Below, piece by piece: positions 21,976 through 33,794 of a DNA stretch of 64,000 bases (position 1 is its first letter; every line of letters begins with the position of its first letter). A program made the translations under genes and the position numbers. Location of the stretch: contig MU867061.1 of assembly GCA_033725935.1 (NCBI GenBank), forward strand, positions 1-64,000. Reading direction: 5' to 3'. The DNA is from Cladorrhinum sp. PSN259. Taxonomy: Eukaryota; Ascomycota; Sordariomycetes; Sordariales; Podosporaceae. The notes beneath the pieces are model-generated. The model saw only the letters and a program-made list of their open reading frames with translations, did no database searches and had not been told where the DNA came from.

Positions 21976-24605
21976 ATGACAACACCGCGGCAGTCGGGTG
22001 CTTTACTGCATCGCATCGTGCGTGCGTACCAAATTTGGGGCGCAAACACAGACGTCGGCAAGACCGTGTTTAGCACCATTCTCTGCGGGCTTACCACCAA
22101 GTACAGAGCACACGAAGAGACGACATTTCTGAAGCCTGTTTCAACCGGATTGCCAGAGGAAAGGGACGACCGGTGTATGCGGACTCTGTTTCTTGTTTCG
22201 AAACTAGGGCTATACTAATTCTTGCCACAGATGTTTTAGTCTGAAGGAGCTATTCCCGGGAATCAAGGCCCGCAGTTCTAATCTTTTTCCAGTCATGTTC
22301 GTACATTTCTCCCAGACATACATTCTGAGACGCTATATCAGTTCGAACTTCCCGTGAGCCCTCACCTCGCCGCTCAAGTCTCTCTACAGGTAATTCGATT
22401 TCGCCCTCTTCAATCGCGTATTAGCCTCTCTTTTGACACTTCCAGGACACCCCTACCGACGGAGACATCCTTGCCAAGATTCACGACTTCACCTCCCGTC
22501 ACGCTTCTCCCACTCCCGGATGGCTCTTCATCGAGACAGCCGGCGGCGTGCACTCTCCGGGCCCATCGGGTGCCACACAGGCTGATCTCTACCGACCTCT
22601 CCGCCTTCCAGCAATCCTCATCGGCGACGCCAAACTGGGCGGCATCTCCCAAACCATCTCGGCATTCGAATCCCTCAAGTTACGCGGCTACGACATCGAG
22701 CTGATCTTGCTCTTCCATGAAGACAAGTACCAAAATCACGTTTACCTCACCGACTACTTCCGCGACCACCACTCCATCCCCGTCAAAACAGCCCCTTTGC
22801 CCCCACATCGGTCCTCCGATCCCGCCTCCGACACGCACAACATGCAAGCCTACTACGCCGCTACCCTCCCCTCCCTATCCACCATACCTACCCTTCTCTC
22901 CACCTCGCATGCTAATCGCATCTCCCGCCTCGAGTCCATGGCTACGGTCGCCTCCAAAACAATCTGGTATCCCTTTACCCAACACAAACATGTCACCCCG
23001 GACCGCATTACCGTCATCGATTCCGCCAAAGATTCCCACTTCCAAGCCTTTGCCCCTTCTCACGACGGCATTGGTCTCCTTCGCCCGCTCTTTGATGGTT
23101 CCGCCTCCTGGTGGACACAGGGCCTTGGCCACGGGAATCCACATCTCTCGCTCGCAGCGGCCTACGCAGCCGGTCGCTACGGACACGTCATGTTTGCCGA
23201 GGCAGTTCACGAGCCGGCGTTGGCGCTGGCCGAGACGCTGTTGGCCGGGATGAGGAATCCGAGGCTCACGAGGGTCTTTTACTCGGACAATGGGAGCACG
23301 GGAATCGAGGTGGCGGTCAAGATGGCGTTGAATGCCGCGAGAGCGAGGTATGGTTGGGGGGGGAAGGATGAGGCTGGGGTGATTGGGTTGCAGGGGAGCT
23401 ACCATGGTGATACAATCGGGGCGATGGATTGCAGCGAGCCGGGCGTGTTTAATGAAAAGGTGGAATGGTATAGGGGACGGGGTGCTTGGTTGGGGGCGCC
23501 TGGAGTTCGGTGCGAGAAGGGCAGGTGGGTAGTTGAGCGTGGGGATGGACAAACGTTCACGTTTAGCTCGCTGGACGAGGTGTTTGATTTAGATACCAGG
23601 GCGGCGAAGGGCGAGGCGAGCGGCTACGGGGAGCAGATCAGGGGCATTCTAGAGGGACTACATGCACAAGGGCGTAGGTTTGGGGCGCTCATCCTGGAGC
23701 CCATTGTTTTGGGGGCTGGTGGAATGCATTTGGTGTAAGCGACACACACTAAGACTGGACCACACTGAGAGTTTGCATGCTAACAACGGCATAGGGATCC
23801 CCTCTTCCAACAAACACTGGTCAAAGTCGTTCGGGCTTCGCCGCACTTGTTTGCCGGCAAAGATAATCATAGCTCCCCAACTGAAGGGTTGGACTGGAGC
23901 GGTCTCCCGGTTATCTTTGACGAAGTTTTTACGGGAATCTATCGTCTTGGTCGCTTCAGCGCTGCATCCTTCCTAGGAGTTGACCCCGACATATCAGTCC
24001 ATGCAAAGCTGTTGACCGGTGGCTTGCTCCCACTCAGTGCTACTCTAGCGTCTGAGGACATCTTCAGGTCGTTCTTGAGTGATGACAAAAGCAACGCTCT
24101 GCTTCATGGACACAGCTACACGGCCCACGCTGTTGGGTGCCAGGTGGGTCTGGAGAGCTTGAGGGAGTTGCAGAAGATGGAAAGGGAGGGCGGATGGGAT
24201 TGGGCCCTTCCCACTACGCGCAAAGGTGATGATATATCTCAAGTTGCCAATTTGAAACAGTTTGCTGGGAAAGTTGAATCCCGGGTCTGGTCAGTCTGGA
24301 GCCCCGACCTTGTGGAATGGTTGTCGTGGCAACATGGCAAGTGTGTGGAAGGAGTGTGGGCCCTCGGGACCGTCTTGGCCATTCACATGGGCGGAGCTGG
24401 CGATTCTGCTGGGTATAAGAGTACTGCGGCTGGAGGGCTTCAGCATGCTTTGTTGAGAGGTTCTGAAAGTGATGGCGGTATACATAGCCGCGTTCTGGGT
24501 AACGTGCTGTACCTGATGGCCGGCCAGAAGACAACACGGGAAACCGTCGGGCGGGTAGAGCATCTCATTCGACAGAGTCTACGGGGTTCTGATATCACCA
24601 ACTGA
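21976..24605 (+). CDS. bioDA: Bifunctional dethiobiotin synthetase / DAPA aminotransferase (BioDA)
   Basis: Carries out two consecutive biotin steps: KAPA to 7,8-diaminopelargonate (BioA) and then to dethiobiotin (BioD). Four exons (21976-22172, 22293-22389, 22446-23734, 23795-24605) give 797 residues. The N-terminal synthetase has the P-loop GANTDVGKT (22-30) and the substrate region KPVSTGLPEERDDR; splicing restores HVRTFLPDI and LYQFELPVSPHL. The middle GWLFIETAGGVHSPGPSG closes the BioD half. The class III aminotransferase half shows WYPFTQHK, SASWWTQGLGHGNP, YSDNGSTGIEVAVK, SYHGDTIGAMD, VIFDEVFTG and the PLP lysine ~598 in HAKLLTGGLLPLS. Domain order and length match known fungal BioDA fusions. 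It is transcribed away from bioF. Confidence 0.95.
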
Positions 24606-25225
24606 GCGCAGCGTTGGCTGCCCTCCCGACACCTCAGCAATCTAGTTTAAACTGCTGAATACCAAGTCACTTTGCATACAGTCATGACATGATCTCGGAT
24701 CATGGTTACGAGGTATCTCTTCCCGCCGTGTCCCATGCTTGCTGAAGGTCGATTTCTACAATGAAATTAAATTTATCCTTGAATGTGATTATTGTCATGT
24801 TGACCCGAGTTTGAGGCAGATCGAGCTTGGCATGTCTGCAGAGTCTTGAGGCCGGCCTTTGACGAGCGTTTCTACGGCTGGTCGTGAGATGAGAAACCCA
24901 ACAATCCCCTTGATTATATCAATCACCATATTAATCAATTTCTCTCCCGGCAGATGCATGTCAGACTGTTGGGCCTGCAACTTCTGGGTGTTACCTTGTT
25001 GTTCGGTAGAACCAATCTACCGTGCGGGGTTGGTGTACAATATGTGGTCCGGCAAGATGCAGGGTATGGTGACACAAGATACAACAATGCAGAAGGTAGA
25101 AAAGGAGGAGTAACATCCGTCAATTAGAGCAGCTGTTTCTCCATCCTGTTGTATCGAGAGACTGGCGGTTTGCTTTCAGAAAGTCTCGAAGGCCTCAAAA
25201 TTTCTTGATCATCCATCTCATCAAC
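24606..25225. other. Intergenic, nothing supported
   Basis: The 3' flank of BioDA and upstream region of the transporter. Short overlapping ORFs at 24795-25123 lack coding character. Confidence 0.5.
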
Positions 25226-26823
25226 ATGGGTACCGAAATGAATCTTGGGGAGACGGGTGAGAAGGGAGTTAGAATTCACGACTCCCCGGTCTCTCTAGAA
25301 CACAATTCGGTTGTATCCTCTCTCGAAGCCCTCGGCCCATCTCAAGAACTCGAAATCAAACTGCTGACACGAAAACTGCTTTGGAAATTAGACACCAGGT
25401 AGCGCTCCTCTACCCTTCTGCTCCTTTTTCTCTCTTTCTCACGTTACCAGCACACTTGCTAACCATCATGGCCATCCATCATGTCTAAAGAATCCTGCCA
25501 GTCTTCATCCTCCTTGTCCTCTGCTCCTTTCTCGACCGCACTAATGTGGGCAACGCCAAAGTCTACAAAATGGACAAAGAAATTGGCCTCTCCCCGCTCC
25601 AATACCAGCAGGGGCTCGCCGCATTCTACCCCTTATACATCGCCGCCGAGATCCCTAGCAACCTCGTTTTGAAAAAGGTCACTCCCCGAATCTGGATAGC
25701 CTTCATGACGTTTCTCTGGGGCTTATTTTGTCTCTGCCTGGGCTTCGTCCACAACTTTGGCCAGTTCATCGCCCTCCGGGCTCTTTTAGGTCTGGCAGAG
25801 GGAGGTCTTTTCCCCGCCATGGTCCTCTATCTTTCTACTATTTACACCCGCTCCGAACTTGCTCTGCGCATTGGTGTTCTGTACACCTCTACCTCTCTGT
25901 CGAGCGGCTTCGGAGGGCTCTTGGCGAGAGCCATGGGCGCAATTGGGAATCGCGGAGGCTTGACAGCCTGGCGCTGGATCTTTGTCATTGAGGGCTTGTT
26001 TACCATCGTCTGCGCCTTCTTTACCTACTTCATGCTGCCTAATAACCTCGAGACGGCATCTTTCCTCCCCCCTGAGGAGCGACAGCTGGCTATCGCACGG
26101 CAATCTGGGGTCGAACACGGTACCGGCAACCAAGAAACCCGTGAACGATTTTCCTGGGCCGAAGTTGGCCGGGCTTTTGCCTACCCCCTGACCTGGCTTA
26201 CGGCCGCGGCGTACTTTGGTCTTCTTTCGTCCATCTACTCCATTGGTCTCTTTTTGCCTACCATTATCTTGAAGTTGGGCTACACCGCCAATCAAGCCCA
26301 GCTCATGACCGTCCCACCCTACGCCATAGCCGCCGTCATGACGTTAATCGTGGCATTCGTGTCCGACCGGCTCAAGCTCCGCGGAATTGTCATGCTGTGC
26401 ACTATGCCAATCGCCATCATAGGGTACGCCGTCATCGCCAACATCGGCAATGCCCACCCCAAGGTCAAATATGGGATGACGATCATGATGGCGACGGGGG
26501 TATACAGCAGCGTGCCTCCCAACCTGGCGTGGCTCGCCAACAACTCTGCGGGACATTATAAGAGAGCGACAGCGGCCGCGCTGCAGTTGGCTATTGCCAA
26601 TTGCGGCGGCATCCTTGCCGTGTTTTTGTATCCAGATGTGGACGGGCCGGCTTTTCACAGGGGGCACACGATTATTCTGGGGCTGCTGGTGGCAGGGTGG
26701 TTTTTGATTCTGACAAATGTTTTGGTGTGTGCCAAGATCAATAGGGATAAAGCTCAGGGCAAGTATGATGAGTTTATTGAGTGTGGTGACGATCGGGAGC
26801 CGAGCTTCAAACTTGTGTTGTAA
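25226..26823 (+). CDS. MFS transporter, DAL5/allantoate-permease (anion:cation symporter) type
   Basis: Predicted plasma-membrane H+ symporter of 501 residues with 12 hydrophobic spans. Exons 25226-25398 and 25491-26823; the 92 bp intron ends in AAG rather than CAG or TAG, but only this acceptor restores the family signature KLDTR-ILPVFILLVLCSFLDRTNVGNAK. Other visible motifs: YIAAEIPSNLVLKK, RALLGLAEGGLFPAM, WRWIFVIEGL and NLAWLANNSAGHYKRA. The family carries allantoate, nicotinate, pantothenate and, in yeast Vht1, biotin. Position beside bioDA makes a vitamin or precursor substrate plausible, yet unproven. The stop overlaps the end of the convergent HET gene by 17 bp. Confidence 0.9.
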
Positions 26824-28589
26824 TTTGGAGTGTTTTTTTAGAAAATCGAAAGTCGGAAAACCAAACAGTCCAACCTCGATATGCCGAGGGGGGAGCAGGG
26901 CTAGTACGACCGTGGTTCCGGTCCCCCAACAGTAAGACTATATACTCCTTCCACTCATCTATCCTTGATTTCCACACCTTTTTATTCTCTCCTGTGACGT
27001 AAAAGTAGCCGGAGACATTGAACTTGCCATGACCGTACTCCTCAATCAGCATCAATTTGAAAGCGTCGACTCGATCGCCAAAAGCATTCTCGGTATAGTG
27101 TCTGAAATGCCAAAGTGGGACTGCAACGATTCGAGGAAATAGCTCCGAGTCCAAATCTTTTATCGTCACAAAAGCACCACAAGGCACCATCAGTTGACGC
27201 AAGTAATGATGACGGCTGCGCCGGAGCCTGATTCTGGTCTTGGCCAGGGCCTGCCTCCTCCTGATTCTTGACAACACAAGCCTTGCGTATAAAGTTCAAA
27301 TAGCCAGCATCGCCAATGCTCCCTCTTACGCGTTCCAACGCCCAATAATGGTATTTTCCCTCCCTAGCCCATATATTATCCGCCGGCAGGAACCAGTCGT
27401 CTAACGTCACAGCAGGAGTCCACTTTCCGCAAATCAGATACTTGGCACTATCGGCAACATCCGTTTCGGGGAACTGGGGAAACGTGGACATTCGTGGGCA
27501 ATGGGGAATGCTCGCGGGCATTCCCAGCCAGTCGGCACTGTACCCACGAGCGGGAAGCTCCCTCGTGAGAGCAATAGTAGCACCGAGGCGGTCGTTGGCA
27601 GAGAAGCTTTTGGGGTTTAAGCGGACACCCATGAGACCCATGATGCTGAATATCATATCTACCGGGCGGGACGACGTACGAATGAGAGCACATCGCCAAA
27701 TTACGGAATAGCATCTCCGCGCAGCATCGCCGTGGACGTTCTGGTAGGTGAGTCTCGCCGAGCGAAGAGTGTATAGGTGAGCCAGGCCTTTGCCAAAGAT
27801 TCTGATATCGATGGTCGTTCCGGCAGCGATGATAGCAAGCTTCCTCATCTCGCCCAGAGGGGTCTCGAACGAGCATGTGTTGAAGACCATGGGCCCATCG
27901 GTACATGCACGGAGTACATGAGCGAACTTTGCAACGCCACACCTCAGCCTATCGTCGAGTTGGAGAACTCTGAACACGGTATTTTCGGTGATCCTACCCG
28001 TTCCGGCGGACCATTCAAAGAGCACAGCCCATCTGTGAGGAGCCAGGCACTCTTGCAACGTCCAGGCACGGCTGGCCCAGCTCGTCTGTTCCTCCAATGG
28101 CACGAGCCGTCCGATGCCGCCAGGTGGAATCAAGCATTGCATACAATACTTGTAGATGCTGTACATGTGCGAGATCTGTAATGCCTTGTCCTCACCGCTC
28201 GACTGCACGATGCACAGTCTATCTAGCCACAGGAACCCGGCCCGCCTGAAAATCGCCCAATAACTTAGTTTGTCGTGCCGAAGCGAGGCGGTGCAGGCCA
28301 CCCGCAAAACTGAGAGGGAGATAGGATCACCTTCCTCGGCGCCGGCAACGACAAGGTGTATTTCGTCTTTACTCATCGGTGTAGTGGCAGGGTTTCCTCT
28401 CCACACATAGGAAATGGCCGAGTATTTCAGCCGGGACTCTGAATCACCACTAGTCCACTCCTCGATCGGTGATGAGGCGAACTCCCAGGTGCGAAGAATA
28501 TTCTCATCGACCAAGGCGACGCAGTCAACCAGGCGGATGCATCCTGGTGTCGGTGCGTGCTTGAGAAGCGCTGTATGCAGTTTTATGCC
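26807..28589 (-). CDS. HET-domain protein, 5' end unresolved
   Basis: Heterokaryon-incompatibility-type protein of the divergent class with YSAISYVWRGNP, FLWLDRLCIVQ and SWASRAWTLQECLAP. The frame is open from 28589 but has no ATG near its start. A 79 bp intron at 27251-27329 (donor gtaaga, acceptor ggcag) is proposed because it joins the HET frame to a coherent tail (LMVPCGAFVTIKD, NAFGDRVDAFK) ending at 26807. If it is retained, translation stops at 27042. From the codon at 28514 the spliced product has 543 residues. Likely N-terminal sequence lies upstream in another frame (see 28590-28830). It may be a damaged or polymorphic allele. No NACHT or repeat domain is attached. Confidence 0.7.
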
Positions 28590-28830
28590 TACATGTAACT
28601 ATTAATACATGCCCTACGCCCTCTGGTGTCTGTATCCATGCAATGTCAATGTCAACGCCGCCATATTCCTCCTTCAAAACAATGCCCAAAGTTAACGTTG
28701 CCAATTCCGGCGGGATAACCTCTCTCTTTGCGAGCACTGGCAGCGGTAAGATTCCTACCAGCTTTAGCGAAGAGCATACGGTCTGCGGAGCTGATCCGAT
28801 GGCCACACTCTTGGGTCCCTGTATCTACTA
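28590..28830 (-). pseudogene. Out-of-frame N-terminal segment of the HET gene
   Basis: From ~28825 to 28618 the minus strand reads a protein-like segment with VGILPLPVLAKREVIPPELA, LGIVLKEEYGG and IAWIQTPEG, then meets ~31 bp containing the palindrome catgta/tacatg. Beyond this the frame of the HET gene starts with IKLHTALLKHAP. Deleting 31 bp would fuse the two parts. A 29 bp GT-AG intron would be too short and gives the wrong phase. There is no ATG in frame before a TAG upstream, so the 5' end is either broken or holds an exon I could not place. Confidence 0.4.
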
Positions 28831-29129
28831 GACTGTCGAATCACCGATGACAGAACGGCGGCCGAAACAAACTTAATCTGCTCCTCTACTAAGCAGACGT
28901 TAACAGTGATGATCAGTGGAATCATTACCGACTGGACAATCTCCGTTGCTGTTGTCCGCCACGGTCAACGACCACCAATTTGCCAAAGCCTTACTGGGGG
29001 ATGCAGAGGGAGCTAGTGCAGCCGACGACTTCAAGCGACGGGAGGAACAGCTGGAGCAATCTTCTTTATCACACACCCACACAACAATGACTTCCAATTC
29101 TAATACAGAAACCAAACAAACAAGACAAG

Positions 29130-29480
29130 ATGGCCGATATCGACATGTCGTCTCCTCGGAGTGCTACGCCACGGCACGAGATCACGCCTCACCCAAGTAA
29201 TGACAAGTACTATAATGGGTATGCAGATTTCTAGAGGACGCCGTCTATATCCCTAATGATGTGTCCAAGGTTGACATTGTATACTCGTCGGCTTGCTGAG
29301 GAGGATTTTGCTAGGAGGGTGTTCAAGAGACTATTTGAACTCGAGAAAGAGAGGAGGAGCGGATTACCAGGGTTAATCGTGGAACAGATGGGCAGTCTAC
29401 TGACGGGCCAATCAATTTTAATTTCTTCGGATCTGAGCCGGAGATATCATGGGCGAAGGGTGGCGACCTGCAGCGCTTTT
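29130..29480 (+). pseudogene. Frameshifted relic of an unknown protein
   Basis: An ATG at 29130 opens MADIDMSSPRSATPRHEI and continues to NGYADF, where a TAG appears. A one-base shift resumes with LEDAVYIPNDVSKVDIVYSS, and a second shift near 29298 resumes with EEDFARRVFKRLFELEKER and LPGLIVEQMGSLL. The three pieces abut without missing residues, which indicates two single-base indels in a once-continuous reading frame. The remainder of the gene is absent or unreadable. Family not recognised. Confidence 0.5.
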
Positions 29481-29483
29481 TAA

Positions 29484-30122
29484 CGGCTCGATATGCAATG
29501 CCCTGCCCGGCCTCACTGGCGGAGCCATCACTGTTACTTCATGGTGGGGATAGAGTTTGGCGTTGGGTCGTTCATTGGACCTCATTGTTGCACAAACATC
29601 GAGTTGAGGTGACACAAAGCTGACACGAATGCCTCCCGAAGGCAAACCTTCCGAACATCTATCCGAATCTCCCCTGTGGAAGTTAAGCGAAATAGCCACT
29701 AAACTCTCACACCTTTTTACTGGTAGCTCTTGACCAACCCTCGTGGGCGCCGTCGGAAAACTTTCGGAGGTCTCGTGCAGCTGCATAACGTATAGGCATG
29801 TTGGCGGACCAGACCGTTAACTCACACACGCCATTGACCTTCCTGTCTGTCTCAAGGTTGGTGAGCCTCCCGAGGAGGATTGAGAGTGCCGAACCACCAC
29901 CTGGCACGGTTGCCAAGCTTTGGGGAATTTGGCATTTGACTCCAGCTCATGAATATCCCTTATTCCTATTTTCTGTCACTTCTTAGCAGTGCCTTTGTTA
30001 AAACCCTTAATATAAATCTGTTTTACCTCTTACTAACTCTATACCCGCCTTCCGATTTTTCGCACCGAGTTCAAGGCTACACGTGTATCAACATCAGCCG
30101 GTTTAAAACCACTTCTTCCAAG
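29484..30122. other. Intergenic, upstream of the zinc-cluster gene
   Basis: No convincing coding sequence. The last ~200 bp are T- and C-rich, as is common for fungal 5' leaders. Confidence 0.5.
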
Positions 30123-30738
30123 ATGTCAGCAACCGCCAACCCCTCCCTCCTCGTAACCTACGACACGGCAGTTGTCAGCGAGCTCCTCAAAAGAAAACGA
30201 AAAGCACGAGAAGTCAAAGCCTGTTTCCCGTGCCGCCACCGAAAGATTCGCTGCGATGGAAAGAGCCCCTGTACCAGCTGTGTAGAACGAGACCATGCCT
30301 CCCTATGCCAAACTGTCGGGAGGACATCGATCACGAGGAGGAGCCCAGACTCCAGGCAACCACTGATAGCACCGAGGGCATCAAGCGGAAGCAGTGGGAG
30401 TCCAGCGCCATCTCATGGGTCCGCAGATGAGGAAGTCATGAGGTCAGTTCATAACATTCCCGCATATCCGAGTACCTAAGCCTTAATCAGCACGCTGACT
30501 TACCTATCCTGCCAGGGAGCACGCACTCGTACGCTTAGTCGAGAGGATGACAACTAACGCAAGCGGCATACCGCAACCACAACTGCCACCGGCCAGAGAT
30601 CTTCTTGCGAGGGCAGACAGGCTATCTTTGTCACCAGGGGTCGAAGTTGACGTCGAGTCCATTCTGAGACAAGTCGAAAGCATCGAGGAGCAACTAGCGG
30701 TACTCAAAGCACAACTACTACCGCTTCGAAGGATATAA
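30123..30738 (+). CDS. Small Zn(II)2Cys6 zinc-cluster protein
   Basis: Predicted nuclear DNA-binding regulator of only 180 residues. Exons 30123-30442 and 30516-30738, with a 73 bp intron (gtcagt...gccag). A basic run (LLKRKRKAREVK) precedes the cluster ACFPCRHRKIRC-DGKSPCTSC-ERDHASLC, with six cysteines in the fungal spacing. The C-terminal end (ESILRQVESIEEQLAVLKAQ) is a likely coiled coil for dimerisation. It lacks the large fungal_trans middle-homology region found in most family members. An upstream extension of the ORF to 29949 exists, but its composition is untranslated-like, so the ATG at 30123 is preferred. Targets are unknown. Confidence 0.85.
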
Positions 30739-31688
30739 AAATCAGCATCTCTACTGATACCTAGAACGCCTCATACAGCCTCACAAAAGGTTGCAAAACG
30801 CTACAACAACAACAAACGCAATCCCCCCGAACACCACAATTCGGCAATTGCCCAAAGACCCTCATGCTTCCCCTCCTCAATGCTCTGCCCACAATTCCCG
30901 GCAACACTTTTTTCTGATCCATCTCAATTCCACGACCTTCTCAATGAAACCTTACGTTAAGGCTTTCCGTCACCTCTTAGATGAAAGAAGCACAGCAATC
31001 CAATGTCTATTGCCATTGGTATGCATAACTTCTCATGATCAGCTCCATGTTGCATTCTTGAATTCTCGAAGAACTTGAAGTGATATGTTCATTTATTGGG
31101 GGGGAAAAAGTAAAGCCGTCTTGAGGTGCAATAAGGTAAAGGAATGAGTCGAGCTTAGAGTTCTGATAAATCTTTAAGGCATCAATGACGCATAGAGTCG
31201 CGGACGGATATTTAGGTTTGAGGGTGAAAAGATTGAGTGGGACTCGAGGTTGTCTATGAAGATATTGAGGAAGGAACGGAGTGATGAGCATGTCGGGATG
31301 GTTTTGTTGTCTCTGAGGCGGTGATACTCTGGTCGATTGGTTGGGTGAAGTGGACTACCCTGTTCGGGTCCATGTGGGATAGCTAAGGTGTGAAAAGATG
31401 GATTGCTACTGGTGGGTTAGAAAGGCAATCGAATGAGGGACGAATATGGGAGGCGGAATATGAGTTGATATGAATGGCAAGGCATGGTTGGATATCTTAA
31501 TGTTGGATGTATATGAGCAACAGAATATAGAAATACTGGATATATTAGACAGGTTGAGGAATCACTATTATTTAATTTTTTTAATGTGCTTTTGCATTTA
31601 AGATGGAAAATAGTAGGCAACTGACCTAGAGTAAGATATTGCGAGCTGAAAAGAACTTGACATTCATTGCACTCAAGCTTAACGTATC
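30739..31688. other. Intergenic, nothing supported
   Basis: Contains the 3' flanks of two convergent genes. Open frames at 30791-31078 and 31007-31291 overlap on opposite strands and lack protein character. Confidence 0.5.
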
Positions 31689-33381
31689 CTACGTGGAATA
31701 GATAGGGACTCCATAGATAGCCTGCGTAAAAACCTGCAAAGACATCAACGGCTGATAATACGGGCTGCAGATAAAGTCAGCAACAACAATAACAGGCCTT
31801 GCGAGCTGACGATGAACTCACACCATGTGTCCAGAATTATAAACCCTCAGCCAACTAAGATTATTCACCGTCTTGTATTCCCCGTACACTTGCCCATTTA
31901 CTGTAAAGGGTACAACTGGTTTATTGACAAACTCCTGCTGATTCGGGAAGTTAATCCCCTGAATAAGGTCGAAATTCCCCATCCAGTTGCACACCCAATC
32001 TATCCATGATATTAATGATTCTCAAAGTTAGTATTTGAACCAGACCATTAAAAACTGAGAAAAGAAGAAAAGAAAGAAGAAAAAAACCCACCAGCATCAC
32101 CAGCCCAAACCAAAACATTCACCCCCATCCGCACCACCTCCCCCAATTGCCCCAAAAAACTTCTCGCCTGGTCTCCGCTCTCCTCGAACCGATCACTGAT
32201 ACTCTCCAAACATCCCACGAACCCCATTTTGACGGGTACACCAATACTAATCTTGACTTCATCCCGATTCAAGTAACTCACAAACATATCGGGGGGTATA
32301 ACGTCGTCGGCCGGTTGGCGTATATCATACTGGTTGAACCCGCCATCTACGGACCTCAACTGGAGCTGTTCGACCTGGTATGCTGTAGAGATATAGCACA
32401 CATCTATGGCCAGTGAGCAGTTTGACGGGTCGCCCGTTGTTGCCGTGCAGTTTTGGATTTGTGGGAGGCAATCCTCGGTGTATTTGTCCAAGGCGGGTAG
32501 GAATGTAGAGATGTTCAGCAGAGGACGGTAGGTGTTATTTAAAGCAAATGTCAAGTATGATCGGTACTGCGTTACCGGATCAAGCCAGGCGTTATTTATG
32601 CCAAGGGAGACGACGGGGATTTTGTAACTTCCAGGTAGATGACCGTGGTCGATTGCAGTGTTTTTCCTGTGAAAATTCTCGATGATGGCCGGACCGAAGT
32701 GACCGCCGTAGCTTTCTGTGAATAATGAAAAATTGCGGTTTTGGTACTGAGGAAAGGAATCGTAAAAGATTTGGGTGAAGATCCAGATTATGTCTGAGGC
32801 CTTAGATGTTGTTGTTACATTGTTTGGTCCGTAGCTTTTTTCACGTCTGGGTTACATTCTGATATTCTCTATCTTTTTGCAGGCGGTTGAATGCATCTGG
32901 GTAGTTGAACATACCTGAAGCCTGTCTCTGCTGGCTGATCGATATATAGCATATTGGCAACAGTATTCCAACTAAATGGGTTTAGCTGAGGCTCGGTCTG
33001 CCCCGGAGGGAAAGTGCAGGGTCCATGCTCGACGAACAATCCCATCATTGAGCTGCATCCTGGCCCTCCATTCAGCCACATGACCAAGGGAGAGCTTGCC
33101 GGATTGTGCCGGGCTTCAAAAAACCAAAAGAATACGTTGAGAGCGTTGACAGTCAAGTATCCGCTGTACTGGTTGACTCCGGCTGTGGTTTCACATATTC
33201 CTGAATTGGTCACGAAGGATAGCTTGGTGGCTGTTCTGGCATGCTCGACGATGTGGTAGGTAATCCCATCTCTTTCCTCTAAATACCGCCTGTCTTTTGG
33301 GAAACCATCATGCAAAGCGATGCCTCGGACTGATAATACGAGCAGCACGAGACCGGTCATAAAGTGGCAAAGGTAATGCAT
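31689..33381 (-). CDS. Secreted serine carboxypeptidase (peptidase S10)
   Basis: Exopeptidase that removes C-terminal residues from proteins; 487 residues, secreted or vacuolar. Four exons: 33381-32915, 32834-32092, 31999-31822, 31764-31689. The signal peptide is CHFMTGLVLLVLSVRGIA. Substrate-binding WLNGGPGCSS is followed by DQPAETGFSYG, restored by the first intron, whose acceptor is AAG. The catalytic triad is visible: Ser in FTESYGGHFGP (~196), Asp in GDADWVCNWMGN (restored by intron 2), His in NSGHMVPYYQP (restored by intron 3). Yeast-type family members usually have GESYAG, so the Thr and Gly changes at the nucleophile elbow are mild variants. Several N-glycosylation sites (NNT, NCT, NCS) are present. 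Confidence 0.93.
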
Positions 33382-33794
33382 TTTGTGAAAGTGTGGTTGT
33401 AGGTTCTAGCTGCTCAAGATTGAGTATATGTATTGATCAAGCCTGAGGAGTGCCATAGTTTTGTAATTGAGCCATCTGTTGTTGACAGACCGAATGTCAC
33501 AGCGGCCTCCCAAAGTCCGCTCAGCTAGTGGCCGTTCAGGGACTCCCCGAGGTTACCTTAGCACGAGTTCATCCGATATTCATGATGTTTATGTTGCCGT
33601 GGATGTATCTCTAACACCTTAAACCCTAACCCCCTCTTCCACCCCGGTGATCAACTCCACAGTGGACACATTTCAGTGTCTCAAGTTGACTCATCCCTGG
33701 AGTTCCGCATTTCGGATATCTGTCACGAGAAAAAAAGACAGCAAACTCACCTCACACCTCACCTTCTCACACACACATCGCCAGCCTTTCAACA
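33382..33794. other. Divergent promoter region
   Basis: Upstream DNA shared by the minus-strand carboxypeptidase and plus-strand deformylase. No gene or recognised operator is seen; a CA/CT-rich leader precedes the ATG at 33795. Confidence 0.5.

Noticed and set aside
22875..23552. 225-codon minus-strand ORF inside BioDA
   Set aside because: Lies wholly within the aminotransferase domain on the wrong strand and has no protein-like features.
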